Positions 10,824 through 21,970 of a stretch of DNA of 64,000 nt are shown here, piece by piece (the first letter of the stretch is position 1; each line of letters begins with the position of its first letter). Origin of the DNA: Fulvia fulva (lineage: Eukaryota > Ascomycota > Dothideomycetes > Mycosphaerellales > Mycosphaerellaceae); contig NC_063019.1 in the NCBI RefSeq assembly GCF_020509005.1, forward strand, positions 1,116,001 to 1,180,000, given 5' to 3'. Below the pieces are notes generated by a model. That model had not been told where the DNA came from. It did no database searches and worked only from the letters and a program-made list of their open reading frames with translations. The position numbers and the translations under genes were made by a program.

Positions 10824-11520
10824 ATGACTCCAAGCTGGGACACATTCGCAAAGTACGCCAGCGTAGCGGTATGATTTACAACATGCATCGCTAACATATG
10901 GTAGCGAACTCCAAAACGACCTCTTCGTCAGAATCACAGTTTCAGAAGTGGGTCTAAATGACACAGTTTATCGCGTCTCCTACCTCACTCTCAAGCATGC
11001 GGCTCCAGAGCTAGCCAAGCAGGTGGTCGACTTGGATCGCTACCAATACGCCTTCTCGGGAAAAGAGCTCAAGCTCGATTATCCTAAGTCGCCCGAAGTC
11101 CACATCGCGCTGTACTACATCATACACAAGGAGCTTCCATCGGATTTGCTCTCGGAAAGGGACCACGAGGAGATCGCGATCAAGTGCTGGTGCTTCGGAC
11201 ACCAGTTTAAGATGGCCCATTTCCAGAATGCAGTCATGCGGAAAGTGCTCCTGTACTTGCAGAGCAGCAATTTGAGCTTGGACGCTATAGCGACTGCCTT
11301 CAAGACTCTGCAGCAGGGCTCAGTGATGCGGCGCCTTCTCGCTGAGGAGTTGGTCGTCGGCATTCGCGACAGGGAACGCTCGTACGGTGAGTTGAAGCAG
11401 TTCGAGGGCATTGGGGGCTTCTTGACGGAGTTCGTGAAGGCAATGGATGAGTATGATGATGATGAGATCGATACCGACAAGAGATTGGATGATGATAGGG
11501 TTGGGGCGTATCTGGTGTAG
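10824..11520 (+). CDS. BTB/POZ-like protein, tandem family copy 1 (214 aa)
   Basis: Exon 1 (10824-10852) is joined to exon 2 (10905-11520) over a 52-nt phase-2 intron (donor GTACGC, branch GCTAAC, acceptor GTAG). The order of features matches a degenerate BTB fold: a beta-hairpin (DLFVRITVSE), a helical pair (LTLKHAAPELAKQV), a central strand and helix (HIALYYIIHKELPSDLL), then the family hallmark WCFGHQFKMAHFQNAVM. The C-terminal half is helical and ends in an acidic tail. BTB proteins commonly recruit substrates to Cul3 ubiquitin ligases, but here the fold itself is only inferred from layout. Copies 2 and 3 and the fragment lie directly downstream, and a dispersed copy lies at 29.0-29.8 kb. 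Confidence 0.7.
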
Positions 11521-11687
11521 GAGGAGGGATGTGAGACGTGATCCTCATGAGCGATGAGGAAGAGAGAGTGCCACACAGCCTCCAGCACAGGAGTCTAAGA
11601 CGACGGGCGACAGAGCAACCGAACGTTCCGTCCCACGCGAAGGAAACTCGGTCAAGCAAGGGAACGCCACGAGACAGTGCGACAAGC

Positions 11688-11912
11688 ATCTTGACCATAA
11701 GCGACGGCTTCAAGATAGATTGGACCACATCAACTTTCCAACTAAACTACGATCCGTCAATCTGCGATTATTCAGTATTCTACATCATGCGAGAGCGCCT
11801 GCCACCCGAATACCTCGAAAGAGGCGCGTTAGATCGATGCCAACCCAAGCCAGGCAGGACCGCTAGTATATACTGGTGTTTCGCTAGCGACCAGGGAGTT
11901 CGGCGCTTATAG
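11688..11912 (+). pseudogene. Fragment of a BTB-like family copy
   Basis: In one frame the segment reads ILTISDGFKIDW, FQLNYDPSICDYSVFYIM and RERLPPEYLERGA. It lines up with copy 1 (LDYPKSPEVHIALYYIIHKELPSDLL) and reaches a degenerate WCF block before stopping at 11910-11912. The FQNAVM core and C-terminal half are missing. A longer frame reaches back to 11538 but its N-terminal part looks unrelated. This is best read as the remnant of a fourth tandem copy between copies 1 and 2. Confidence 0.5.
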
Positions 11913-12125
11913 AATGTCATTAGGCGCGCTATCTGCAGTACTGTGGCACCTGAACGGCGCTTGCGCTGAAGTGGCGTATCGGCACGTGCGCCAAGTCGCT
12001 GTTTGCATTTTGACGCCCACTCGAACGGCACACTTCCACCCTCGCTGCACCACCCAAACACTTTTAATCGGCAACCTTCCGCCAACGACTTCACATTTGG
12101 TACCTTCATAGCTAAACATACAGAC

Positions 12126-12942
12126 ATGGCAGACACCCTAAAGCCGTCCACGTACGATGCCGTCCTGCAGATCGCACACTCGATACTGACAGACTCACAG
12201 CAGCCTACCACGCCAGGACTTGCACGTCACAGTCACTCTCAGGAGCGACGATGGCACTCGAGAGACGCAGCAGGTGTCTTGTGATATTCTCCGAGCCATC
12301 TCATCCTGGCTGGTCAAGAACATCGCCATCGACGACTGCAACGCCATTGCCCTAGACCTGACACGGACATCGGCGAAGGCTTTCAAAGCCGCCGTACACT
12401 ACTCCACGCAGCAGACCTTGCCGGCGGAGCTGTGTGAGGCACAGCTGAATGTCGAGCGCGACATCCCAGCATATTTGGAGAAGTTGATAATCGAGTGCTG
12501 GATCTTCGGCCATCTTTACCACTACCACGCCTTCCAAAATGCCGTCATGCACACCTTCCTCGACCTGAAAGGGCGGAACCCCAAAACAAGAAGCGACATC
12601 GACAACTTCCCCCTTGCCTTCTTCAGCCTCCCGCCAGGATCTAAGATGCGAAAGCTGATGATCGAGGCGCTGGTTCTCGGCCTGCGTGGTAGTCCTGATG
12701 ATACGAAGCGCCCGTACGAGTGGGGATGGTTGAAGCGGTTCAAGGGTGTCGTGGGATTCTTTGCGGAGTTTGCTGATGCTATGTGGGATTGGGACAACGG
12801 TGGTGAGTACGAGGGTGTAGTTCGTTTTGCACCAGGGTTGAATGAGTTCGAGTCGAAGGAGCGGTATATGGTGAGTGCTGCAGACGATGAGAACGAGGAG
12901 ATCATGGTGGAGGATGATGAGAGCGAGTTTGCACCTGAGTGA
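12126..12942 (+). CDS. BTB/POZ-like protein, tandem family copy 2 (255 aa)
   Basis: Exon 1 (12126-12151) is joined to exon 2 (12201-12942) over a 49-nt intron in the same phase (2), with the same GTACG donor as copy 1 and an ACTGAC branch site. After the join the chain reads SLPRQDLHVTVTL, the equivalent of ELQNDLFVRITVS in copy 1. Conserved blocks follow: DILRAISSWLVKNI, the LPAEL helix, WIFGHLYHYHAFQNAVM, and a C-terminal half with GSKMRKLMIEALVLGLR and FKGVVGFFAEFADAM. The last 20 residues are strongly acidic. The intron choice here (rather than an acceptor at about 12221) is made by alignment with copy 1. Function unknown beyond probable adaptor-type interactions. Confidence 0.68.
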
Positions 12943-13251
12943 GCAATTTGGAAAGCAGGGAGCCACATCATACATGCACTAGAGAAGCTGTTGTGCTCAA
13001 TGACCATGGTCGGCCCGAGCATACGCCTTGGCATAGAAATGGCCAAGTACACGATAGTACGAAGTCAGCACACATTCGTGGATACTGAACTGCGCCTGTT
13101 TCAAGTTTAATTCAGCAGCTTCAAGTCGTAGCCCTTCGACGTATTTCGGTACATTGTCCTTTGTGGCAAAGCAAACAGCCTGACAGTGTTTACATGTATT
13201 CCTTGCCGCACGCACCTCGTCGTAAGATCAGTCTGACACAGTAGCAACATC
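12943..13251. other. Intergenic spacer inside the BTB-like array
   Basis: 309 bp between copies 2 and 3; no coding signal seen. Should hold the 3' end of copy 2 and the promoter of copy 3. Confidence 0.4.
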
Positions 13252-13946
13252 ATGTTCCGCCACGACTGGGAGATTCTAAAAACGTCTGTCGACCTCTCTT
13301 TACATACAAGTCAACCGGGCTGACGATATGTAATAGGCAGCAGGAGTCTGAGCGCACGATAACAGTACGCTTCGGCGATAAAACCAACATCAAAATCCCT
13401 TACAGCGCTTTCAAGCGCGCATCGAAAGACCTCGCAGCGGCGATCAATGATACTGAGCTCGATCTTACGAACGAAGAGGATGATGATGCCTCCCGGCTGA
13501 TGATCTTCTGGATCATGGAGAAAGAGCTCCCTGGATACTTCGCCGCGTTCGAAGACATCGTTCCAGAGTCTGCGATCGATTGCTGGGTACACTGCAACAG
13601 ATACGGCATCTCCGGTCTACAGAACTAGATCATGCGTGCGATATTGAAAGCCACTCACGGCGTAATATCTCTCGACACCTTGGAGATTATCATGCCCAAA
13701 CTCGAGCCAGGTTCGAAAATGCACAAGGCTTTGATCAACAAGTTCGTTCTTGGTGTCCATCAGTATCGTGAGTGGACCGCTGAGGACCTGCGACGATTCG
13801 ACGGTGTAGACAGGTTCTTAACAGATTACAGTGAGGCGGAGAGTGCTTGGTCACAGTACAAAGCCGGCAAAGGGCTCTATCCAAACCAGAGCGTTGACGA
13901 GTTCATGGTCCCGGAGTCGGAAGGAGCTGTGGGGTCAGAGACTTGA
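13252..13946 (+). pseudogene. BTB-like tandem family copy 3, interrupted by one nonsense codon
   Basis: Exon 1 (13252-13283, MFRHDWEILK) is joined in phase 2 to exon 2 (13337-13946), the same gene structure as copies 1 and 2. Matching blocks are TITVRFGD, IPYSAFKRASKDLAAAI, RLMIFWIMEKELPGYF and a degenerate WVHCNRYGISGLQN. Where the paralogues continue FQNAVM, this copy reads LQN-stop-IM: a TAG at 13626-13628. Past the stop the frame stays open for 105 codons and still matches (GSKMHKALINKFVLGV, LRRFDGVDRFLTDY), ending at the TGA at 13944-13946. The preserved downstream frame implies a recent mutation, an allele-specific defect or a base error. The donor (GTCTGT) is weaker than in the other copies. 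Confidence 0.65.
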
Positions 13947-14802
13947 CATATGTGACGAATTTAACCACATTGCATGTAGTACCGTCTGCAGAATAGTAGT
14001 TGTGCAACTGAATAGTGTAACTTGCTAACCCAGCTAATATCGGGCATGGGTTTTCTGTAGGGAGCTCTTGCTATGCTGATCGTGCTTTGTCTACATTTCT
14101 CACTGGCAGCTCTGTACACTTCGTTCTAAATCTTGTTGCGAGGGGTCTTTACCTGTTTCACCTATCACGCCAGCCCTCTTATGCTCAGAACCCCGACCGT
14201 GCTCGAACCTTACCTAAGGGAATAAACCCTTGCATGCCGACCGAGTATGATCATGCTGACTGCGAATAAACAGCTGCAACATGAAGAGTTCTAGGATGTC
14301 TTTGCTGTTAGTCCACAAGAAATCCATCCTTTCCCAAAAATCGAATTGTGGTTTTCCTCGCGTCAACTAGTGGATAGAGCAAAGAGTCTGGCAAAGAATG
14401 CACTCGCGTCAGAGCCTTGCTGCTATATTCGTCTTGAATATCGCCTCGTGAACTTATATTGCCTTATTTTACCAAGCTTGATATCATGTTGGAGCAAATG
14501 ATCACATGAACCAAAGAACATGTGACTGCCAAGCTTTATTTGCCGCGAGCCGCAATTCCGAAATATACTCTTCTCCGCTTACGCTTGCGCAAACGTCTGT
14601 CGCTTTTCTCCACCTCCACCCACAGATCTTCGTTCTAATACACACAGAAACTACGTAAGCAGCCTAGGGCCACTTGCCACGGAAGAGCGCCCACCACCTA
14701 GTCCAATACTTCCGACTGCGCTCGGAAAAAGAAACCCCTCGTAAGGACCATAGTAGCCTTGCAAGAGTGCGCTGACCTGGACGTAGCCTTTGACGGTCTA
14801 AG
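13947..14802. other. Intergenic, no gene seen
   Basis: 856 bp after the BTB-like array. Only short unsupported frames. No repeat obvious by eye. Confidence 0.45.
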
Positions 14803-15372
14803 ATGTCTCACAATACATCGTGTCCCTTCTTCGATAAGCTGCCAGCCGAACTGCGACTCGATATCTATACCCTCACTTTCGACATTGACCACTCACAAGA
14901 GGCCAATCTGCTCGAAGCAAAGCCACCAAGCAAAGCCCTCCTCATCACTTGCAAGAGAGCACATGCTGAGGCTCGAGCTATCCACAGTCAGGCGCATCGC
15001 AATTATTGGATGGGGACGAAATTCATCATCCCGGACGGACGCCGAGAGCACACTGTGCACGAGATCAATGCTCTTCAGCGAATCTACTCACAAGACTTAC
15101 ATCATATCGCGCATCTGCGGATTTTTCGACCGGCGAGGAGAAACGAACCGACAGAGTGGTGTTTTGACCTACTTGACTCCCGAGGAGGCTGGTGCTTCAG
15201 CAACGAGTACAGTGTATACCTCATACACGTTCGATCCTCCAAAAGTTCTCGCTCAGGTAGACGTAGAGTAATGCAGTCGAGAGCTGAGCTGGACCAGAAA
15301 CTGAGAAGCGGACAACAGGTGCCGCTTCATCTGCAAATATTGGGGGTTTTACAGATGGCATGGTCAGAGTGA
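14803..15372 (+). CDS. Hypothetical protein with F-box/2EXR-like N-terminus (189 aa)
   Basis: A single exon from the ATG at 14803. The start FFDKLPAELRLDIYTLTFD resembles the short F-box-like (2EXR-type) opening common in large Dothideomycete families: L-P-x-E-L-R plus a helix. KALLITCKRAHAEARAI follows, the usual second helix of these proteins. The middle carries IAHLRIFRPARR and a tryptophan-rich segment. The C-terminus is basic and less convincing (RSSKSSRSGRRR), so a missed intron near 15200 is possible. F-box-type proteins connect substrates to SCF ubiquitin ligases; whether this one binds Skp1 cannot be told. Confidence 0.55.
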   Translation: MSHNTSCPFFDKLPAELRLDIYTLTFDIDHSQEANLLEAKPPSKALLITCKRAHAEARAIHSQAHRNYWMGTKFIIPDGRREHTVHEINALQRIYSQDLHHIAHLRIFRPARRNEPTEWCFDLLDSRGGWCFSNEYSVYLIHVRSSKSSRSGRRRVMQSRAELDQKLRSGQQVPLHLQILGVLQMAWSE

Positions 15373-15702
15373 GTAATTACAGCCTGAAGCAAGCCGGCAG
15401 AGCTTCAATAGAATGCACTCTGAAATTCGAGCGAACGCATGTGATCGCGAGGCTCCGATAAAGTTCACTCGCTGTTGCGGGCATTTACACGTGATTCCAT
15501 GACCCACTGGACTCTTAAGTCTCTCATCCCACTTCACTGCCCTCATTTGTCACAAGCTTCACTCTCTAGCTCAGTCAGTGACTACAAATAAGATAGCTTT
15601 CCGATGCGACGGTACCGAACAACATCAACGACACACAACTACGATAACCACCCATACCACCAACAGCCACATCCATCTCTACACTCGACTACCACAGCCA
15701 AC
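15373..15702. other. Intergenic / 5' leader of the F-box gene
   Basis: 330 bp; the last 100 bases are CA-rich and stop-poor, typical of fungal 5' UTRs just ahead of the ATG at 15703. No separate gene. Confidence 0.45.
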
Positions 15703-16452
15703 ATGGCAAAGGCCAAGAACAAGACGGTGGCCACCACCATCAACAAGAATCACAAAAAGCCTGTGAAGAAGTCATACACCGCAGCCCACGTCGTCATCAA
15801 CACCCCAGAGCTACTCGACAACATTCTGCTCCGCCTTCCCATGAAGCGTCTACTATTCAGTCAGCGAGTCAACAAGCAGTTCAAGGCTACGATCGACGGC
15901 TCAATCAAGCTCCAACAAGCCCTCTTCTTCAAGGTTGACCCCAAGAATGCCAAGATCTTCAGCGACGATGGCATGTACGCTCTCTTCCTCAAGACCGGCA
16001 GTCGCGAATTGGCATTCGAGACGCCAAAATGGAGTTTGAAATACTTCACCATTGACTGCGAAGTGTACAACCCAAACAAGGCCCGCATGCGGGATGACGG
16101 GTACGAGTGCCATTTCCACATCCGCTTCAAGAACCTCAGCGACAAGCCAGACGATAAGCAGGAGAGCTGGCGCAAGATGCACATCTTCCAGGATCCGGCT
16201 GTTTGCGATCCTCGAGTTCGGGTCACGCCGACTGAGAGAGGCTATTGCCATTTCACGGAGGAGTACCAAGTCCAGTCGATGGGAACTCTTGGCGAGCTCT
16301 TCGATGGGCTGTGGAAGCAGGCCATGGATGCTGGGCATTTCGATCGCGAGGCTAGGATCGATGATTATGGCGAGGAGTATGACGAGTATGACGAGGAGTA
16401 TGAGGATGAGGATGATCTCTATGGCGGCATGGATTTCTTCGATTTCTATTAA
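15703..16452 (+). CDS. F-box domain protein (249 aa)
   Basis: The ATG at 15703 (MAKAKNKTVATTINKN) is preferred over earlier in-frame codons because it follows a non-coding-looking CA-rich leader. A basic N-terminus leads into a clear F-box: INTPELLDNILLRLPMKRLLFSQRV, NKQFKATIDGS, LQQALFF. This layout is frequent in Mycosphaerella-type fungi. The middle is a beta-rich region of unknown role. The tail is strongly acidic with repeated D-E-Y units and ends in DFFDFY. The F-box should dock to Skp1 in an SCF ubiquitin ligase; the substrate is unknown. It is the second F-box-like gene in a row and follows the BTB-like array. Confidence 0.75.
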   Translation: MAKAKNKTVATTINKNHKKPVKKSYTAAHVVINTPELLDNILLRLPMKRLLFSQRVNKQFKATIDGSIKLQQALFFKVDPKNAKIFSDDGMYALFLKTGSRELAFETPKWSLKYFTIDCEVYNPNKARMRDDGYECHFHIRFKNLSDKPDDKQESWRKMHIFQDPAVCDPRVRVTPTERGYCHFTEEYQVQSMGTLGELFDGLWKQAMDAGHFDREARIDDYGEEYDEYDEEYEDEDDLYGGMDFFDFY

Positions 16453-19400
16453 GTCCCTTCCTGACATGCGGAGCAAAGCCTACACTCCGATCCTGCGAGA
16501 AACGAGACTCCCATGGGTTGAGCGAGTGTGATTTACCGAGAAGGGGGAAAGGGGTGCGTAGGCTCCCCGAGCTTACTTCCGACAGACTCGGGACTTCTGT
16601 TGAATCGACAGATACTGTGTAATTAACCAATCAGTCAAACTCGTTTGTGCCCTTTGTGTTCGCGACGTATCTGCCTGCAATCGTGTATGTCTTCTTCATT
16701 GTCTCTCGTGGGTCGCGGACTGTTGAGGCATATTTAGGCTCGCATCAGCAATTGCACCAACGTACATGGCTTCGACCACCGAGCTGCGCACTGCTGCTCA
16801 CAGAGACGGAGTCGACCAGAAGTCCTCCACAGTCCATGGCTTCGTTGGTCCTGTAGTCATCCTCGGGAGCAGTGTTGTTGGTCGTCTGGGCAGGCTTGTG
16901 TCCCAGAACTCAGGTGGGCAATGTTGAGGAGCCTATAGCTGAGTATCCTACTTGCGCGATTGGCAGGCAGTGATCGGAACCAACGAAGAACAATTTACAC
17001 CTACCTCCTCAGATAGATCTGTTTGGTCTAGCCCTCGTCGCCTCTGCCCTCGTGACAGTTCTTCGTCCGCACAACCGTAACCCACTCTCACAGGATTACA
17101 CTCGTTGCTATTGATCTTCCTCCTCACCTCAGCTCCAGATCGTTCGGTGCCATAAGTCATCCGCTGTCTGACGGGACATACACATGCCGGCATGGCATGA
17201 GACGTGGCGCAAAAGCGCGAAGCTATGCGGTGTCACCATCAAGCTAAACTTCCTGCACACTTGAAGCTCACCACCTACAACAGGAAGGCGTAGTGTTCTG
17301 CAGGATCTCGGACAGAAGGCCTGGACCACCGTGGTCCCTGTTGGCCGATGCCGTGCGTGCGTGCATGCATGAAACCCTAAGATCCACCATCCGGAACCTG
17401 GGGTAAAGCCGGGGAAGTGGAAGTGTAATTCTTCAGACTTCATGCGGGAGCTCAGTCCGTTGTGTCGAGGACCTGTCTCTGAAGTCCGGGCTGAGGATGT
17501 CGCTTACAGCTAGTGCTGTGAAGAACCAGGCAGGAAATATCTCCGGGCTGTCGGCGGCTTTTAGGCGCAGGCCGCGCAGCAAGGCCATCTTAGCGGGATG
17601 ATTCCATATACTATTCAACCTTCCGTCGACATTGGCAAACACATGCGCGGATCGTAGTTAGGCTTCTAATCCAATCACGAGTGCGATCAAGAAGTTTCCG
17701 CGGTATAGATGGTCTGCAAAAGCCTCTGGACGAATTCGTTCGTCGTATGGAGACCAGATCAGCCAAGTGATGAGCGTGCATGAAGCTTCGCCCCGAGACC
17801 CTGGTAAAGAGCTCCAAGCTGAGATCTGGCTGTGTCGGGAACCCTGTTTTCGTCTCTGAAAATCTTTGTGCCAACTCGTGTGTTGATCTGTTTACACGGC
17901 GTGCTAGTGATTTGGTTTAGATTCCGAGCAGGAAACTGCGTGCGATTTGCGACTGTAAGTTGACACTCTTCTCGAGCGACTCCGACGAGACTAAGCGGGC
18001 AAATAATCCGCCTTACGGCAGCTGGGAATGGCGGATGTCATACCCCTTCCACTCTGCAGGATGCCAGCCGAACCCGTGCTCGATTGAGGTTGAATGAAGC
18101 GGAAGGACAACGACACATCCTCACTAGCTCGAATCGTCTGCCACAGCTGCGCAGCTGCAAGTAGTTCCTCCCTCGTATCAAGAAGCGGACATCGTGCGAA
18201 GGACACGACAAGGAGAGGGAACATGCACATGTTGAAAGGCAAGGGAACACACCCATCATACTTAGCTGGGTACTCGAAGAATGTGAATGACGTACCTCTG
18301 TTATCTGACGATGCCGCATCACGCCTTGATCCAGGACGACTCGTGCTGTCTCTCTCTCAAAGTCAAGATTGATCATAACTTTCTGTGGTCGCATTCAAGG
18401 GCGGTCGGACTTGTCAGATTCTGTCCTGAAATCCTGGGTGAAGTCTCGTGTCATATATTGAGCTTGCGAATATGCCCGGTCGAGTTCCTCGTTCATCATG
18501 GTTGACCATCAAGGTGGAGTTTTCGACCACGACATTTCTTAAACGCCGTAATTGCCTCTTCAAAGCTCGTGCATTGTGCATTTTGCAACCGTGGTCATCT
18601 TGCCGCTGTATTGCGGTTTCCTCGAGCATCGACTATCGGGGCCATGGTCGACACCTTCATGCTCGAATTTCGACTGGCGCCTGGAGAACACATGCAGCTG
18701 TGTGCAGCGTGAACGCAACAAGACTTGTGCCGATTGGAGCATTGGAATATCCTCGCTGCCATTTCGCGACTTTCCTGGCGCCTGAGCGGCTTTCGAAACA
18801 TCGACGACCACAACTTCCTCAGGAAAATATCTCGGGCTCCATCGGCACGCGAAATCGTCCAAACACCGACGTCGTCTGAAGCGCAGCTGCCAAGGTGACA
18901 TCCGCAGGGCCGCTCAAGTTCATTGGTCAGGAACGACTGCATCGGGCTAAAGGTACCACGCAACCCCAGAGTTCATGGATCTTCCGGCATACACCATACT
19001 ATTCCAGGTAAGTAGCTCCCATAGCTCCAGGATTGCGTATGCGAGGTCCAGGCGGCCGTACGAAGTGGACAACCATCGCGTGCGCCATAGCTGGACAGCT
19101 GGCTGAGCGCTCGTCCGAAAGATATAGTGAGCTACGCAAACTTCGGCATCGACGACGCAGCAAGCTGTACGGAGTGTGCGCCAACATCGCCCAGTGGTCG
19201 AATATTGGACAGGATCGCAGCTCTATTGTCTGAGTCAAGCCTCACACAGGTTTGGGAGCAGCTCGCATCCTGTCACGAGAGCTTGCCCCGCAATCCCACC
19301 AGGTCTGCCAAACAGATGCTCACAATTCTGGGGATTAGCCTCAGTCGATGCGCTGTGATGAGGACGCTCCATGAAACCGAATTGCGCGTCAATCTGGATG

Positions 19401-19873
19401 TCACGCGGGTGACCTGAGGGCTCTACACCTGGCGCGTAGTGGCCGACACGTTGGAGGCGTGTTCTCCGGTCCAGAAGCTGAGGCACAGTCGGGAGCGCAA
19501 TTCTGAGCTGCTTCAATTGGCTGAGTTTGACTTGATCAGTATGGCTCCGGCGCATGCAGGATGCTTGACTGCGCCATCTAGGCCATATCCCCGTCTTGCT
19601 GAATGCCCATTCGAGGAAGGCCTGTAGGAACGGCTGGAAGGCGCAATGCTGAGACCATCTGGCCGGTCAATGCCCCAGGTCATTGCCCCTCCTTTCAATG
19701 GAGAATATTGTGGGGTCGAGACGGTCCTGGTAGACAGTCAAAAAAGATAAGTAGAAGCTGCCACGCTCCCTGGACCAATCTTCCTCTCCGCAAGATACCC
19801 AAGCAGCATTGTCGTCTTGATCAGATCCCACATCCGCATCCATCCAAGTCTTATATTCCTGACAGCAGCCGAC
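16453..19873. other. 3.4-kb stretch without a convincing gene
   Basis: Many short frames exist on both strands, but none shows recognisable motifs, a credible codon pattern or a sensible spliced model. It is the longest gene-empty interval in the window. Base composition is not AT-rich, so it is not a strongly RIP-mutated repeat. It could hold non-coding RNA, a decayed gene or orphan small proteins I cannot see. Confidence 0.4.
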
Positions 19874-21035
19874 ATGGCCGGACAGATTCCACAGCAGCAA
19901 TGGGCGATGGTCATCGAGAAGACCGGTGGACCAGTCGAGTACAAGCAGATTCCAGTCCAGCAGCCAGGTCCAGACGAGGTCCTTGTTAACATCAAGTTTT
20001 CCGGCGTGTGCCACACTGACCTCCACGCCGTCAACGGTGACTGGCCACTCCCAACAAAGCTTCCACTCGTTGGTGGACACGAAGGTGCCGGTGTTATCGT
20101 TGCCAAGGGCAACCTCGTCCATGATATCGAGATGTAAGAGCTTGATATACCACGTGATCGAAAGGCAACAACTGACAAGAACAGTGGCGACCACGCCGGT
20201 GTGAAGTGGATCAACGGCTCTTGCCTCCAGTGCGATTTCTGCCAGCAGTCCGACGAGCCTCTTTGCGCAAAGGCCCTCCTCTCTGGTTACACCGTCGATG
20301 GATCATTCCAGCAATACTGTATCGCCAAGGCTGCACACGTGGCCCGCCTTCACAAGGACATCCCACTCGATGCCGTCTCTCCAGTGCTTTGCGCCGGTAT
20401 CACCGTCTACAAGGGCTTGAAGGAGTCTGGTGCCAAGCCAGGCCAGACTGTCGCCATTGTCGGTGCTGGTGGAGGTCTCGGTTCCCTCGCTCAGCAGTAC
20501 GCCAAGGCCATGGGTCTTCGCACCATCGCCATTGACAGCGGCGACGAGAAGAAGAAGATGTGCTTGGAGCAGCTCGGCTCATACGCTTTCGTTGACTTCG
20601 CCACCAGCCAGAATGTCGTCAAGGATGTGCAAGCCGCGACTGAAGACGGTCTTGGCCCACACGCCGTCATTCTCGTTGCCGTGAACGAGAAGCCGTTCCA
20701 GCAAGCCGCTGAGGTGAGTCGCCCAGGGAGCTGAATACCTTACCATGACTAACACCTCTCAGTACGTCCGCCCACGTGGTACCGTCGTCTGCATTGGTCT
20801 GCCAGCCGGTGCATACCTCAAGGCTCCAGTCTTCGAGTCCGTCATCAAGATGGTGAACATCCGTGGATCGTACGTCGGCAACCGCAAGGACTCCGCTGAG
20901 GCTCTTGAGTTCTTCCGCCGTGGTATGATCAAGGCCCCATTCAAGACTGTCGGTCTTTCTGAGCTCCAGATGGTTTACGACCTGATGCACAAGGGACAAA
21001 TCGCTGGCCGATACGTCGTTGACACCAGCAGATAG
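19874..21035 (+). CDS. ADH1: Zinc-dependent alcohol dehydrogenase (ADH1 type)
   Basis: Three exons, 19874-20133, 20185-20713 and 20763-21035, with introns of 51 and 49 nt, give 353 aa, the normal length for tetrameric fungal ADH. Catalytic zinc ligands are seen in GVCHTDLH and in GHEGAG. The structural zinc site has four cysteines ([15 protein letters not shown]). The dinucleotide fold has GAGGGLG. The enzyme interconverts ethanol and acetaldehyde (or other primary alcohols) with NAD(H) in the cytosol. The ATG at 19874 ([12 protein letters not shown]) is the standard start. Codons are strongly biased (many GCC, CTC, AAG), suggesting high expression. Assigning it to one specific paralogue is uncertain because fungi carry several. 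Confidence 0.93.
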
Positions 21036-21299
21036 GGAATGAAAGGGTTCACAAGGACAATTTGTACATAGCGAGCATGAAATATGAAATGGGACATTTC
21101 CGTCCAGCTTCCATATTGTTGTACACAGTGCCACAGGCTCTGGTTGTTGTCGATGTTGTTGAGAGGAGGAGAACGGTCTTGCCGTGCAAGAAGTGCACAA
21201 GCGCAGAGGCATCCCCTTCCTTTTTTCCATTCGAAAGCGGCAGGGCCGAGCGACATCGGCTTCCCCTTCTGGGCAGGTCCAGCGAGCACCTTCCCTGTC

Positions 21300-21328
21300 G
21301 GCAAGCTTTCGGCAAGCTTCCGGCAAGC
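21300..21328. repeat. Three tandem copies of an about 11-bp unit
   Basis: GGCAAGCTTTC, GGCAAGCTTCC and GGCAAGCGA follow each other without gap. It lies about 1 kb upstream of the protease ATG and just past the ADH gene. Could be slippage or clustered binding sites. Confidence 0.6.
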
Positions 21329-21963
21329 GAGACGATATCCCTGCCGCGAACGAGACTTCACGGCAAGACCTCACATCCTTCTTGATCTCGTAGAGCGCAT
21401 CTTGCTGAGGATGCGCACCCATCGACCGTTGAGGGCGCGGCCACCGATGCTCGTACACGACGCTGTGTATCGGCACCATGTTTCGAACTGTGTACTTGCC
21501 ACGGACGGAGATCCAACGGCATCCTGAAACGTGGAATCGGCGGCTAGCCATCAAATTCTGCATGTACCACCTCATCTACAGTACCTCACGCGAATGGCCA
21601 TCGATTGGACGGAACACTAGACAGAAAGAAGCTGTCATCTCCAATTTTCGATCAAGAATTAGGCCACTGGCGAAACACTCGTCCTGTTGTCGGTGGATGC
21701 AAGAGTTAAGACCGCATCTGGACTCTCGAAGACGTTGCATGCGGCGAGGCGGGCCTTTGCAGCATAGCACGCGCGGTCGCTCAATCTTGCAGACGAGACG
21801 GTGTTACGTCCACTCGGAGGCTCCTCCAGCCCTTTCATCCTATTGCCCTGCCACAAATGCGGGTCGCAGAAGATGTCTCGGCACTGTGATTGTCGAACGA
21901 GTACTTGTGAGTGCCAAGGCAGTAGCACAGCGACAATGGATCTCATAGAGAGGGGCCATTGCG

Positions 21964-21970
21964 TATATAA
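21964..21970 (+). promoter_or_regulatory. TATA box of the aspartic protease gene
   Basis: TATATAA about 330 bp before the ATG at 22302, followed by a CT-rich run, is the usual arrangement in strongly expressed ascomycete genes. It implies a 5' UTR of roughly 270-300 nt. Confidence 0.45.

Noticed and set aside
14200..14216. TCGAACC-type sequence as a minus-strand tRNA B box
   Set aside because: The last consensus base fails and no matching A box or acceptor pairing is found nearby.
18448..18879. Plus-strand 143-codon frame in the gene-empty interval
   Set aside because: Overlaps equally long minus-strand frames, has no motif, and its composition is not codon-biased.
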